NCBI RefSeq assembly: GCF_037392515.1 | Contig: NC_090282.1 | Coordinates: 28,691,554-28,755,553, forward strand | Length of the DNA: 64,000 nucleotides | Direction of reading: 5' to 3' | Source: Haliotis asinina | Taxonomy: Eukaryota; Mollusca; Gastropoda; Lepetellida; Haliotidae | Shown here: piece after piece, positions 25,235-36,957 of the stretch | Layout: each line of letters begins with the position of its first letter | How positions within the stretch are numbered: position 1 is the stretch's first letter | Notes under the pieces: model-generated | The model's database searches: none | What the model was told of the DNA's origin: nothing | Seen by the model: the letters and a program-made list of their open reading frames with translations, nothing else | Made by a program: the position numbers and the translations under genes

Positions 25235-25410
25235 CAGTGGAAGCTGTTTAATCCGGCACTCATTGGGACTGAAAAAATAATCTGTTCTAGACAATGTGCC
25301 AGAGTGTAGAGCTGGTGATAAATGTAGAAGCCAAGAAAGGGACTTAGATTTGATGCCAGTGATGACAACTTACTGGATTAGACAGATGCCGGTTTTGACA
25401 GCTTCAACTG
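25235..25410. mobile_element. pogo-like MITE, copy 1
   Basis: Inverted ends 'cagtggaagctgtttaatcc' and 'ggttttgacagcttcaactg' are flanked by TA on both sides. No coding capacity. Two more copies lie at 55437-55613 and 61805-61956. CAGT termini with a TA target fit the Tc1/mariner-pogo group. Confidence 0.8.
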
Positions 25411-26383
25411 TATATGAATTTACCTCTATAACCCATGGTTACGCTAGTTTTCGGGAGTTATACAGTCATTACCAGGATGAAATAACAGAGATCACCGAAG
25501 AGACACAGAATCGTCTTCAGTGTCCTACTATTCCCCGCAGTCGTAAACGGCAACGTAAAAGATTTGACTGGACAGCTTTATGTCAAAGTGACCAAATGTC
25601 GAGCATGGTTTCTCAACGGTCAGTTATGAAGATTACTCCACACTCGATTGGTGAAAGGTCTTGAATTGTGAGGACCGCAGTGTTTAACGATGGAAAAGGG
25701 TGTATCTAACTATTTCCACACCTTTTTCTCAAACAAAAAGTAAATTATGAAATGTCTGAAAGTAGTATATTCTTCTACAAAACACCAAATGTTCAAACAA
25801 ACTATAAGTAAGTGTAGATGTTTGGGTTCGTTGGTTCTGTATCCAAACTTCATGTAACAAACAACTTTGGTCAGTAGTTGTTTGTAAATATTCATGAAAC
25901 ATTACTAACATCTAATCTTTATGTTACACTCAAACTGATACAGCTTTTTCAGTATATTTGTAAGGAGGGACCCAAATGCAGACTGTAGCTCTATGTAGGT
26001 AAACAAATGTGTTACGGACACTCAACTTTCAGGCATTTGCTCTGAGAGCAATAACAAACTGGGATCCCACATCAAACAGAGGTTTTTATCGGCACTTAGG
26101 GACCTATTGCAGCCAGTCTTATAATGTGTTCATCCTATATTGATTATTCAGAATCACCAACAGCACGACTGAATGATTTCAATTAGTAGGGGCAACAAAC
26201 GTTGTTTAACGTAACATGAATGACAGCTACTGGTGGATGTCGGTGATGTGATGTTTGTTCAGCAAAGGTACATTCCCGTTGTTTGCATATCAAATTGTCA
26301 GTATAAATTTAGCACTTATTTTCTCCTGCCGATGAATAGTTGTGAGCAAAATTGTGTTTGCAGTATTACTATTTGTGAATATA

Positions 26384-27678
26384 CAGTATGGTTCAAAATT
26401 ATTGAGAATAGCTAAAGCATTTCATATTATTAAACGAGAACAAATCAGATAAAATTGAATGTATTGTGAAAGTGAACTGACCTTTTCATGTTGTGTAGGT
26501 AACAATTTAATATTTTATCAAGTCTCCTTGAGCTTCACGGCACAGTCTAAGACGGGTAGGCATACTTCCTATCAGAGAGGTTAGTGTCTCGTGAGTTATG
26601 CTGTCCCAGTATCGGACCACTTCTCTCTTCATGTCTTCAATTTTTGTCAACCCCTTTTGATTCACACATTCCTTCATCATCCCCCAAATGTTCTCAATGG
26701 GATTTAAGTCAGGACTATATGCAGGAAATGGTAATGCAGTCACATTTTTCTCCTGAAACCACTGCTTGGCATGTTTTGCGGTGTGTTTAGGATCATTATC
26801 TTGCTGCAAAATCCAGTCATTTCCATAAAACACATGTGCACTTGGAAGGAGAAAGTTATCTAATATGTTAGTGTAGCGTTGACTTGTCAGATTTCCCTCA
26901 AACACACACCGGGGTCGTTCCTAATAAGGAGATCCCTCCCCATACATGAAACTTTGGGCTGTATTTAGGTCGTCGATACAACGGTGCTGACGCAGACTTT
27001 GTCCCTATTTTCACATTATTGGGATATACCCATATTGAGCTTTCATCAGTAAAATTCACATTTTCCCAGTCAAAGTTTTCATGTGCCAAACACCACTCAA
27101 CACGCCTGTCTTTATGTTTTTGTTTCATGAGAGGAGAAGGAATTCCAGTCTTTTTCTCCCATCCAAGATCAATCAAGTTTCTTCTAACTGTAGATTTTGA
27201 TACAACTGTTGATCCCCTTTCTATCATTTCATACCTGATGTTGGAGATGCTTGCCCTTTGCTTTTTAGACGCTAAAATTCCCAGCCGGACGCGATCTGAG
27301 AAGTCCAATTTTCTGGGTCTCCCTGCTCCTTTCTGGTGCCCAAAATCCTTTCCCTCTTTAAAATTCTTCCTAATCCTATACACAGTAGAAAGAGGAGTTC
27401 CTGTTCTCTCTGCCAATGTATTTACATCATCAATTCCTTGATTACACAACTCAAAAATCAACCTTCTTTTATCTTCAGCAGACATTGTTGACAGTGCTGA
27501 GGAAAATGACGTCTGCTACAAATTCAGGGGAGGTAACTCTAATTGTACTATACTCAGTAGGCCAAGATGAGTTACCTCCATTATACCATTACTTAGTTTT
27601 AAGTATCAGTGAATCAGTTGAGGTGTTAGGATAGCTCAAAGTAAGAAGAAAAATTCTCAATAATTATGAACCAGACTA
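26384..27678 (-). mobile_element. Tc1-type transposon, copy 1
   Basis: 1,295 bases flanked by TA (26382-26383 and 27679-27680) with inverted ends 'cagtatggttcaaaattatt' and its partner 'aataattatgaaccagacta'. It is almost identical to the copy at 38865-40160, so both moved recently. It lies between channels C and D. Confidence 0.93.
26507..27485 (-). pseudogene. Tc1 transposase, frameshifted
   Basis: Starts with ATG at 27483-27485 (MSAEDKRRLIFELCNQG), has the paired-type helix-turn-helix region (DVNTLAERTG, STVYRIRKNF), a GRPRK motif, and the first catalytic Asp in FTDESS. Near 26910 it is two bases shorter than the other copy (ccccggtgtg against ccccgctgtgtg), which shifts the frame. The second part continues to the end with the second Asp (LQQDNDPKH) and Glu (SPDLNPIE). 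A Trp in the other copy (KIWTKSAS) is Gly here. As it stands it cannot make a full transposase. Confidence 0.9.
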
Positions 27679-27847
27679 TATATTCTTCGTAACGTTTCAT
27701 ATTCTTCTCATGAAGCTGAACATAGCAACATTTAGGTCTGCTGAAAGCTGATAGATCAGTCACAAACGGAAAGTATTGCTTGGATGAAATGTAATACATA
27801 ATATGTTTTAAATGCAGCCTGTAACCCCATAGGACCTTCTGAAGATC

Positions 27848-29210
27848 TTGCCCCGTGACGGTCCGGGTTAGAATAGGCCTTCAGGAACCCATGCTTGACA
27901 TAAAAGGCGACTATGCTTGTCGTAAGAGGAGACTAACGGGATCAGGGACATACTTTGTATATCTGTGCATATAATTAGTTTGCTTTAGTTGGTTTTAAGT
28001 ATTGTAAATAACCATTATTTCTCTATATTTATTTCAGCATCCAACAGACGCTGAAACATGCAATGTAGATAATAATGTATGTATTTTAAATAGGCTCTTG
28101 ATTTAAGATCATATCAGCTCCGGAATAGTTCATAGAGTTTAATCGCTTAGTCTCATTAGTCTTAATAATAAATTCGGTCTACTCTCATTCTGCCTACGTC
28201 TCATTCTGCCTGCAGACATAATAAAACCGTTCATACAGGACTTGCTGGCCTCCTGCCTGGGAAGTGATAAACTTAGCTCTCTGTAAACCGGCCACAACAG
28301 CAATGGTACAGATAGTTAAACTCAGTTTATATATCATGTCCACTTTGTGGGTAATTTGCATGCACAAAAGGATTTAGAGAGAAACCAGTCTGGTTATAAA
28401 GATAGGTAGTAGAGAAAACTACTTAACCCGAAGAACAAAGGGATAAAACGTGGACAAGAGAGACACTATATAGAGAAAACTAATTATGAAGAAGAAGAAG
28501 AAGAAGAAGAAGAAGAAGAAGAAGAAGAAGAAGAAGAAAGGCATTAAGGGCGGATTAGAGAGAAGCCAGTTTTTCTAAACATACGTAATATAGATAACTA
28601 ATTAACCAGAAGAACAAACGAACGGTGGATTAGAGAGAAACCAGTCTATTCAATGATTTTAACTGATAGGTACCAATATGAAAACAGTAAGTAAGTAAAG
28701 ACACAAATAAAACCCAGACTGTTCCACTTTTTCTTGTGGGGAGGTAAGGTATCTATCACTTTCTCATTCTGCCTACACAGTTGTGACCAACAGACCATGA
28801 CTTGTGTTGTTTTTAGATGTAGGCAGAATGGGAGGACACCATAAAATCAATAGTGTTTACTCAGCCATGACAACACGATATGATTTGTCCATTCAAACCG
28901 GCATGCTTTTTCTATGCATGAACATCTCGCACCCGACACGTCATATAGTCAGCAGACACGACTGACAAAACTGGCATGACAGACAAAGTGTGGCATCTAT
29001 TGAATCGTCATCAATATACATCTGTGGGATGACTCCACGCCCTGCTACACTTGGTTGACACATGTCATCGGTTCCCAGTTGAGCAGATCGATGCGTATGC
29101 TGTTGATCACTGGATTGTCTGGTGCAGATTCGATTATTTACACACCGCCGCCTTGTAGCTGGAATATTGCTGAGAGCGGCGTAAAATTAAAATCACTCAC
29201 TCACTCACTC
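27848..29210 (+). mobile_element. SINE1 copy split by about 1.1 kb of unknown DNA
   Basis: The 5' half (27848-27952, 'ccgtgacggtccgggttaga' to 'gactaacgggatca') stops in mid-element and the 3' half (29046-29210, 'cttggttgacacatgtcatc' to 'gagagcggcgtaaaa') follows in the same orientation after 1.1 kb. The inserted part holds a GAA microsatellite, a repeated 'gattagagagaaaccagt' unit and short 'tctcattctgcctac' repeats, but no gene and no clear terminal repeats. Confidence 0.65.
28370..28660. repeat. degenerate tandem repeat with embedded (GAA)n
   Basis: The unit 'gattagagagaaaccagtct' recurs near 28373, 28553 and 28626, each of the first two followed by a related 'taactaattaaccagaag' segment. 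A GAA run covers 28488-28539. Confidence 0.75.
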
Positions 29211-29562
29211 TGAAGAGCTCCGAGTTATCCATTTATTCAACAAAACCACAAACTGATGACTTCAAAGCGAATACGAAAGGTCCAAGCTTTATTTCGGGAC
29301 AACCATATCAACCAAGCATATCAACGTCAAACCGCATTTAACTGTATTGGAGACTACTGATCGAGCTGTCACAAAAAAGACGACACACTTAGGATTGTTT
29401 TCAAATCATGGCCCACGCTTTAACCTGCGTGTAGCCAAGCACATATTCCCAAACTAATAAACTGACCCATCATAGAGACAGAGAAAGGACCATGACTTTC
29501 ACGATATTAGGAGAATATATTTAATGCTATTGCTAAATTGTAGTGAGACAAGCGCAGGCAAC

Positions 29563-29662
29563 ACACACACACACGCGCACGCACGCACGCACGCACACAC
29601 TCACTCACTCACACACGCTCGCACACACGCTCACACACACGCTCACAAACACACACACATAT
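29563..29662. repeat. (CA)n / (CGCA)n / (CTCA)n microsatellite
   Basis: About 100 bases of mixed CA-type repeats. The stretch 29211-30438 around it contains no supported gene. Confidence 0.85.
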
Positions 29663-30438
29663 ATAAATATATGGTATGTCTGACTATGGATATGGATGCA
29701 TATGAGTATGACATTGTATGATATAAAATACAAGGCACGTGGATACAACACACTTAAGGCGATATCAATACTTTCGTATTCGAAATTTGCCTGTTTTGAC
29801 GAGCAGAAGTTTCTCGTGTTTTGTGTGGAATCCAAACACCGTTGATATGCTGAACACAAACTTGCCAAGAAGCATGTCGCCTTTATGGATAAACGAGTGT
29901 CAGTAGGGCAGTGATTAGATTTCTATTTCTGTTGTCACTAATGAGATATTTGTACAGATAGTGCCGTTACCACATTATGGTATTGGTTTGATGACGGTAG
30001 AACACCGGGTTCCAGAACACACGTGGTCCACAACATCGGGCACATATGTAATGAGTAGACCTATTGTCCTTCTACAAACATTGTCTCTAAACGGTAAATA
30101 CGTATTCCTGGGTGATAAGTACCGTGCGTTTTATTGGATGGGCGACACACAAGAGTATAGTGTGGCTCAAACAGTGAAGAAAGCTTTAGTGTATTTGTAT
30201 GGGCACATTTCATTCAGAATATCAGCGGCATGCGAACATTTCATTGGATTAGAGCTGTTCGTCTCAGATGATGGAGCTAAATGCATATATTCCATTTTAC
30301 AATACTCGCGGTATGGATGTATTCAGAACTGCAATGTGTATCCACTGAAGAAATCAATCTGCTAAGGGGTGAACGCATATAAGCGACAATTTTGCGTTCA
30401 AAGGCTTTCGTCTGTCTGCGATACTGTCCAGGATTAAA

Positions 30439-32108
30439 ATGTCTGAAAAGAATCGTGTGCCTCCTCCGCTAAGGTTAGCAGACCAGATCACCATGCAGGG
30501 AGTCAAACAGATTGCTGACGTCACATTCAGTAGGCTGCGACGTGGCTTCTGGTTTCTTGTCGTGTGTGGCGGCCTCACCTTCACCGCCTTCAACATCGCC
30601 AAACAGATCCAGCTTTATATGTCTTTGCCTGTCAATGTCGACATCGACGTCAAGTTTGCTCAGAAGCTGCAGTTCCCAGCAGTGACTGTTTGCAACACCA
30701 ATGTTCTCAAGAAATCAGAGATGGATCCTCTAAATTTAACTGCGGCTGTGCACGAAGTGTTTAGATATGATTTCCAAAGTAGGGAGACATTTGATGACAC
30801 TGGGTACGATTTTTCTATTTTGAAGCAGAAGGATGTTTATGCAGCCATCCTCAAATATGGCCACAGCATCAGTGATTCTGTTATTCGGGTAAGGAGCATT
30901 TACGCATGAATACCTTTGGCAGTATATTACTGTTATAGGAATTTCACTCCTTGTGACATGCCTCGTTGGATATTCTGGAATAATGTTATATAGATAACGG
31001 ATAACGATAACATTCTGAATGCCTCATTTATTTTTTCATAACATTCAAGGCGACAAATAGACTCTTCAAAAATAGAAACACATTTATTCCTTTTTAAGGG
31101 CAATTATTTCGTGCGTTTTCAGTGGTAGCCTTTATATATTGTGTGTCGGTTTACTTGAATCAGCAAGAGTGAGTGATTGAGTGAGTTTAGTTTTACGCCA
31201 CACTCTGCAATATTTCAGCTATATGGCGTCGGTCTGTAAATAAATTAGTCTCGATTAGACAATCCAGTGATCAACAGCATGAGCATCGACCTGCACAATT
31301 GGGATACTATGACGTGTGTTAACCAAGTTAGAGAGCCTGACCACCTGATCCCGTTAGTCGCCTCTTACGATAAGCATGCGTTACTGATAGCAATGTCTGA
31401 GCCGGAACATCTCGGGTGTGTCAGCAAGATGGGGATAGTATTTTGTATGTCCACCATTGGCAACAATTACTGTTAGGCACCGACTGGATAAGTCGATGAT
31501 GTCTCTCTTGCGGAATTCTTCCCAACTCATCCGGAAATGCGATGGGTATTTGTAGGTGACTGAGGCTTCTTTTGATCGAGTTCATCCCATAGGTGTTCTG
31601 TCGGGTGGTCTGGTGATCGGAAAGGTCAGGGCTAAACATGGACCTTAGAATTGGCTAGACAGTTGACAGTGACGTGTGCTGTATGTGAAGTAGCGTTGTC
31701 ATGTGGCAGGATCGTAGTGCCTTTGAGCTGGGTATTGGTGCTATACATACCTTAGTATGTTCATCTAATACATCGTGTTACCTTACACGTGTAGTCAGCC
31801 ATCAGTATCACATGCAAGACTGTTTGTGTTGAGCGTGAGTGGAATGGTACATACACCTACATAAGAAGTAGCTTATTTCAAATTGCAGTTATTTTTTTCA
31901 AAGAGGCTGTGAAATGTGGATAAATAAATGGCAAACAGGATTAACTGGTACGGTTCCTTTTTTTGCTCTTATTTAGGCGGATCCTGGGATTTTCAAAGTG
32001 GGCAAAGTGGGATGGGGTATTGTTTCGAACCCCCAGAACGAACACACACACACGGGCGTGCACACACAGACACAGAGAGACACAGATACACACAAACACA
32101 CACACACG

Positions 32109-32175
<67 letters not shown>

Positions 32176-34315
32176 ACAGCCTTGCCTCCAACAATACATT
32201 CATTAAATAACTTCAATATGGTCTTCAAACCCCCTGAAGAGCTTCTTGATCCGCCAGTGTAACTTAGAGACAAATGTTAATGTCATGTAGAAGTTTCTGA
32301 TTTGTAATCTTGCGAATGAGATTCTTTATTCGAACCACAGAAAGGGAATGATCAGGTTCACACCGATTGTGTTTAATGTTTGTGTGTTCAATTTCCTTTT
32401 CAGTGTGAATGGGCGGGGATACAGTGTGATACAGAACATTTGGTCACGTCAACCACAGAGATGGGAGTCTGCTTCTCTTTCAATGGTAAAGATTTTTTTC
32501 TTTTCGCTTATGTCAAGAAAAATAAGGTAGCATTGTCTTGTAACAGATTACATCCGAAGCACAGAACTGAAAGATGTTTGTTCTTGCTGTCGTGTGACAG
32601 TATCTGACACTGAGTCTTGTGGTCAAAGACAGTTCTATCTGAAACATGTTCTATGTCATAGCTTTCTAATTTTTATCAATTTCTAAGCAGATCGTGGATC
32701 GGATTCATTTCCAGATCGTTTGCTAAAACAGAAACATATTAAATGGTCTCACATCCAGTAGCCATTACGTAAAACGCTTTCTTAAATAGTCCATGGCACT
32801 GAGTCTGTGTAAACACTTCATAACGGAAAGGGGTTAAAATATAAATGTGGATTCAAACAATCTAACAATATTTTCGGGTCCACAGTCCACTGTATACACT
32901 GACTGATACGAACTAAATTGGAAATATGAACATGACAGCACATCATCTCATATTTCTAATCAACAACGTTTTTTTTCAAGGCGCCATTGTTTAATGCGTC
33001 TCCGTCACAATACTCATCTTCTTTGAGTAATATTATAGGAAAACCAAGGTTTGAAGTTCTTTTTCAGAATCGAATGGAATATGCAATTTAATACATTACC
33101 TGTATTTGTTTCAGCCAACGGCAGTATCTCCAGCCTGGGTTCGGGGAGGCAGTTTGGCCTGCAGTTGCTTCTGAATGCAAAATCAGAGGACTTCATAAGA
33201 AGTTCTCACAAGACTGAGGGTCCGGGATTTAAGGTAATGTAAGGTGTTGACAATATTCTCGTGTAAAATGAATGTTTCCTCCAATCTCCAGAAACGCAGA
33301 CATTTAAAACTCTGAAAACGTAGAAGTAGATGTGATGTTCCTGTGTTCATTTAATCGTTCATTGCCAGGTCGCGGTGCATTCGCCAGACATCCCACTGTT
33401 GATGAACGACATCGGAATGACGGTCACCCCAGGCTCTCAGTACTTCTTTGGCGTGGAGCTAGCGGTAAGGTTTGGCTTGACTTTGTGTATGAATGTATAT
33501 GTGCGTGTGGTACCTCCACAGTGGTTAAACTAGATATTGGTTATTAACCATGACATGATATGTGATATTAGATTTCTTTCAGATTTACTTTATGAATGAG
33601 TGACTAATCCATTCATATACCCACTGCTTACAAATGCATCAATGTGAAGAAACAGCGTCTTGTATAATCAGGTTCTGATTCAAGTTACTAAATGACATCA
33701 TGTTTCCAGAAGACAACGTCACCAACTGGCCTGGATGGGTGTGGGAGCAAGAGCCTGAAGTACTACAACAAATCCTACACCCACGAGGCTTGCCGCATTG
33801 AATGCGCCACCGACTATGTTCTGAAACACTGCTCATGTCGTGACACATATATGCCCGGGAATGCAGAAATATGTTCACCGCTGCAAGTTCTTCAGTGTTT
33901 GATTCCAACAATGGCCAGGTATCAGTTGACACGTGCAGAATATGAGTCGTCTTGTCCACAAACCTGCTCCTACACGTCCTTCAACGTACGGTCATCATCA
34001 AGTCTCAGGGTAACAGATGAATACCTCTCCACGCTAGCAAACGTCACCAACGATACACTGGAATACTGGAGAAGCAACTATGTGGCTGTAGACGTCTATC
34101 TGTCGTCCATGACGTATCAGAGCATCGAGAAGAGATATGCGTATTCGGTGCTTGAACTTTTCTGTGACATAGGGGGCGCTCTGAGTCTAATTTTAGGAGC
34201 AAGCATTGTTACTGCCGTGGAGGTAATAGACTTCGCTGTACTTCGCCTCTGTGCATACTGGTGTGTTAATAGCCACGCTACAAGAGCTGATGTCAAACCA
34301 GCCGAGGGAATCTAA
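30439..34315 (+). CDS. DEG/ENaC (ASC family) sodium channel D, with one lost cysteine
   Basis: Exons 30439-30888, 32404-32485, 33115-33233, 33369-33464 and 33710-34315, phases 0, 1, 0, 0; 450 residues. Same architecture as B and C: MQG at 19-21, first helix about 36-57, [18 protein letters not shown] to [46 protein letters not shown]. The codon at 33941-33943 is TAT (Tyr) where A, B and C have TGT (Cys) in the block ECES(.)CPQTC; in this family that Cys belongs to the disulfide-rich thumb/palm, so folding or gating could change. Exons 1-3 look like C, exon 4 like B, the middle of exon 5 like C and its 3' end like B. VLELF replaces VLDLF before the pore. The reading frame is otherwise open. 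An AATAAA lies 50 bases after the stop. Confidence 0.92.
31166..31418 (-). mobile_element. SINE1 in intron 1 of channel D
   Basis: Reverse-orientation copy from 'gagtgagtgattgagtgag' through 'tcagctatatggcgtcggtc' and 'ctgaccacctgatcccgtta' to 'ccggaacatctcggg'. Confidence 0.9.
31420..31700 (-). mobile_element. Tc1-like transposase remnant
   Basis: On the minus strand a frame reads [20 protein letters not shown] and shortly after CCQWWTYK, matching the C-terminal end of Tc1 transposases (EEWAKIPPERC...GGHTKY). It differs from the two recent Tc1 copies in this window and is an older, separate family. Upstream conserved catalytic parts are not recognisable. Confidence 0.65.
31976..32255. repeat. 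possible MITE whose core became a microsatellite
   Basis: Ends form the inverted pair GGCGGATC / GATCCGCC, and both halves carry an 'aaccccc' block. The middle (32040-32178) is CA, then CT (about 25 units of two bases), then CA repeats. Located in intron 1 of channel D. Confidence 0.5.
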
Positions 34316-34364
34316 CATTCTTTTCGATGCAAGTTGTAACAGTTACAACTCTGTGTGTCTTAAT

Positions 34365-34370
34365 AATAAA
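34365..34370 (+). terminator. poly(A) signal of channel D
   Basis: AATAAA 50 bases after the stop of D. It is preceded at 34332-34350 by a small hairpin (agttgtaa cag ttacaact). Confidence 0.65.
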
Positions 34371-35449
34371 CTTATCATAAACACAAAATGTCATTAATCA
34401 TAGAAAATGCACTTTTCAAAAACAGATGTCCCCAGGTGATTCTTGAGAATATTGGATTCATGTAGATGCGACAAAAACTGTACTTTTCATCAAAGATATA
34501 AACTCACTAGTGTAAAAAGAGCCACTTCCTACACGCAACTGTTCTCAACAAAAACGAAGTGCTGTTTAAACGTCAAGTTTACACATGTTCAAATGTATTG
34601 CAAAACAAATTTTTAACATTGAAGATTATTGTGAGTTCAATAAACGATGAAAATCCGTGAAAATTGGCGAATTCTTAGCAAAACCGTACACCACAACACA
34701 GCTGTTCAGATACACTATATCTTCACATGCATTTCAGCTGCATTAAGTTTGCAGCTGGTTCCAGATTTGTAAGTGAGTCTATGTTTTTGAAGAGAAGTAT
34801 ACTATTTCTTTCAATCTCAGCGCCAAACCGGGGCAATTGTAAAATTTTCCCTTGTTTTTGAACCTCTTCGATGAAATATTCGCCAAAACGTCACCAAGAA
34901 AATATGCAGAGCAAAATGCACGTGGAAGTAAGCGGAAATGCATTGCTGTATCGATCACTGTAAAAAGGTAAACGTTGTGTGTAATTTTGTCATTCGTTGC
35001 CTGAAAAGAGTCAATCGTGACATTATTTCATACGTCTGTTGTGCACCACATACGTCACTGGTACCAAGTCCTTTGATGAGTCAATTGATGCGATACCTGC
35101 CTGTAAATGATTATGTCGATGGGAACAATTACAGATAAGATATGGGAGGGCCAGACAGACAAAAATGGGACAAAATCAGTAACTTTTGTTGACTGCAATT
35201 CTGTTTCTCAGATTTTGGGCATCTTTGATTCTTTAATGGCAACATGACGCACTCCCCTAACCCTTCCGGGGAAAGACATTCTTCTTCCAATATGGTCTCC
35301 TCTTTAGCACGTTTGTACACGTTCTTGACATTTTCATCGTCAGCATCTTTAAAGATGACAGAGGTGGGATCCTAAGAGATCGTTTACTATATACTAGTAT
35401 GTCTGTTTGAATAAATGACGAATGAAGTTATTGTCACCTAAAGAGAGCG

Positions 35450-35557
35450 GTTGGTGGCCTTGTGGTTAAATCGTTCGCGTGTCACGCCGAAGACCCAGGA
35501 TTGATTCCTCACCATATTTCTAAAAGCGGCGAACAAACTCAACTCACTCACTCACTC
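35450..35557 (+). mobile_element. SINE2 with internal deletion
   Basis: tRNA-like head 'ggccttgtggttaaatcg', B-box-like 'aggattgattcc', then directly the tail 'atatttctaaaagcggcg' and CTCA repeats; the middle part is missing. Confidence 0.85.
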
Positions 35558-36352
35558 AAAGTCTATGGGGGAATCAGCTGCGGACACAGCACCTAGGGTC
35601 ATGTGACACTGTACATGAGGATCACATCACTAGAATCTACTTTCCTTCCAAGTACTGTCAACAGTGAGCACGAAGCAACATCCAATTAGATGCTTTTGAA
35701 ACATCTTTAAAAATTTTAACAGATTTTTAAAAAAGTGGTTTCAATATTTGAATTGTCTTGTAACAGGCACTATTCCTCACATCTACTAGTGACACAAAAC
35801 CAGTGGGTTCCAGTCACTAATTGTCACATTAGTTGTCCTACATATGTAACTGGAGACACTTAAACATCGTTAGGTACAATTCCACACAAATCAATGAACG
35901 TTTGACACATACAACCAGTTGTGTTAAATAGGCCGTAGCCTTTTTTGATTTGGCATTGTCAGTGATTGATTTTGTCGTTCCCTATTAACGAATGGAAAGT
36001 GATGCAAACTAACAACAATAAAAGTAATCTATCAATACATAACTACATACTCAGGTAACAATAACGCTAGAAACGCAAAGAGTCCGTGTTATTTGATGCT
36101 GCTATTCACTGGGGTTTGTGGGATTGTCGTACATTAAACAATGATGCTGTTAAATTCAGCGAGTGACAGGGGCCAGTGGTATCACTATCGATAAATTGAT
36201 ATTCATTCATCATTTAGCCACACCTGCTACTTTCCACCATAGTTCACACCACGCCATCGGGTACAGTGTATAAATTCAATTACAGTAAGTGACTATTTCA
36301 CGTGCAGGTTACCACGTTAACAATAAAACGTTAACCGGGAATCGGTCTGTAA

Positions 36353-36717
36353 AGTGGTCTTCACGCGGCAAACTAAAGTTTGAAAACACATGTAGTTGAA
36401 ATTTTACATGTTGTCAAATTCACGCTTTCACACGCTAATCACATGTTGTCAACCTTTAGTGTCATTTGAGCGTCACGTCGCTATCTGTGCGGTCACGTGA
36501 CAGTTTTGTTGACTGTGATTGGTCGTTTCTGAAGAACACGAGGTTGACAACACCTCACACGTAATAATCGAATTTGACAACAGCGAATGGAAAAGTTGGT
36601 GAGACCAGAGACCGATTCTCAACAACAGTTTGACAACTCTGAAATTGATGTTGGTGGCGAGTTGTTGGAATGTTCACACTCTCAGAGTCGAGTTTAGTTT
36701 GTTGTGTGATGGCCGCT
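36353..36717. mobile_element. Harbinger-type MITE with TAA target duplication
   Basis: TAA flanks both ends (36350-36352 and 36718-36720). Terminal inverted repeats of 25 bases match at 19 positions and both contain 'caaactaaa'. 365 bases, with subterminal 'gttgtcaa'/'ttgacaac' motifs in both directions and no coding capacity. The three-base TAA target fits PIF/Harbinger. Confidence 0.78.
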
Positions 36718-36805
36718 TAAAATACGTAAGTAGGTGTGAAACAGACAAAGAAAACAAATATGATATAAAAAAAAAAACCAACTGTATTCTACAATGAACT
36801 TGGGC

Positions 36806-36957
36806 GGTGGGATAACCTTGTAGTTGACTCGTGGCTCAAGGCCCGGGTTCGCTTCCCCATATGGGTACAATGTGTGAAACCCATTTGGGGTGTCACCCGC
36901 CCCGATATTGCTGAAATATTCCTAAAAGCGGCACTGAGCCACACTCGCTCACTCACT
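36806..36957 (+). mobile_element. SINE2, nearly full copy
   Basis: Shows 'gcccgggttcgcttcccc', 'gtacaatgtgtgaaaccc' and 'atattgctgaaatattcc' followed by CTCA repeats. Confidence 0.88.

Noticed and set aside
29961-30365. Plus-strand frame of 134 codons just before channel D
   Set aside because: No recognisable domain, and part of the same DNA is seen as the non-coding 5' flank of channel C, where the frame is not kept.
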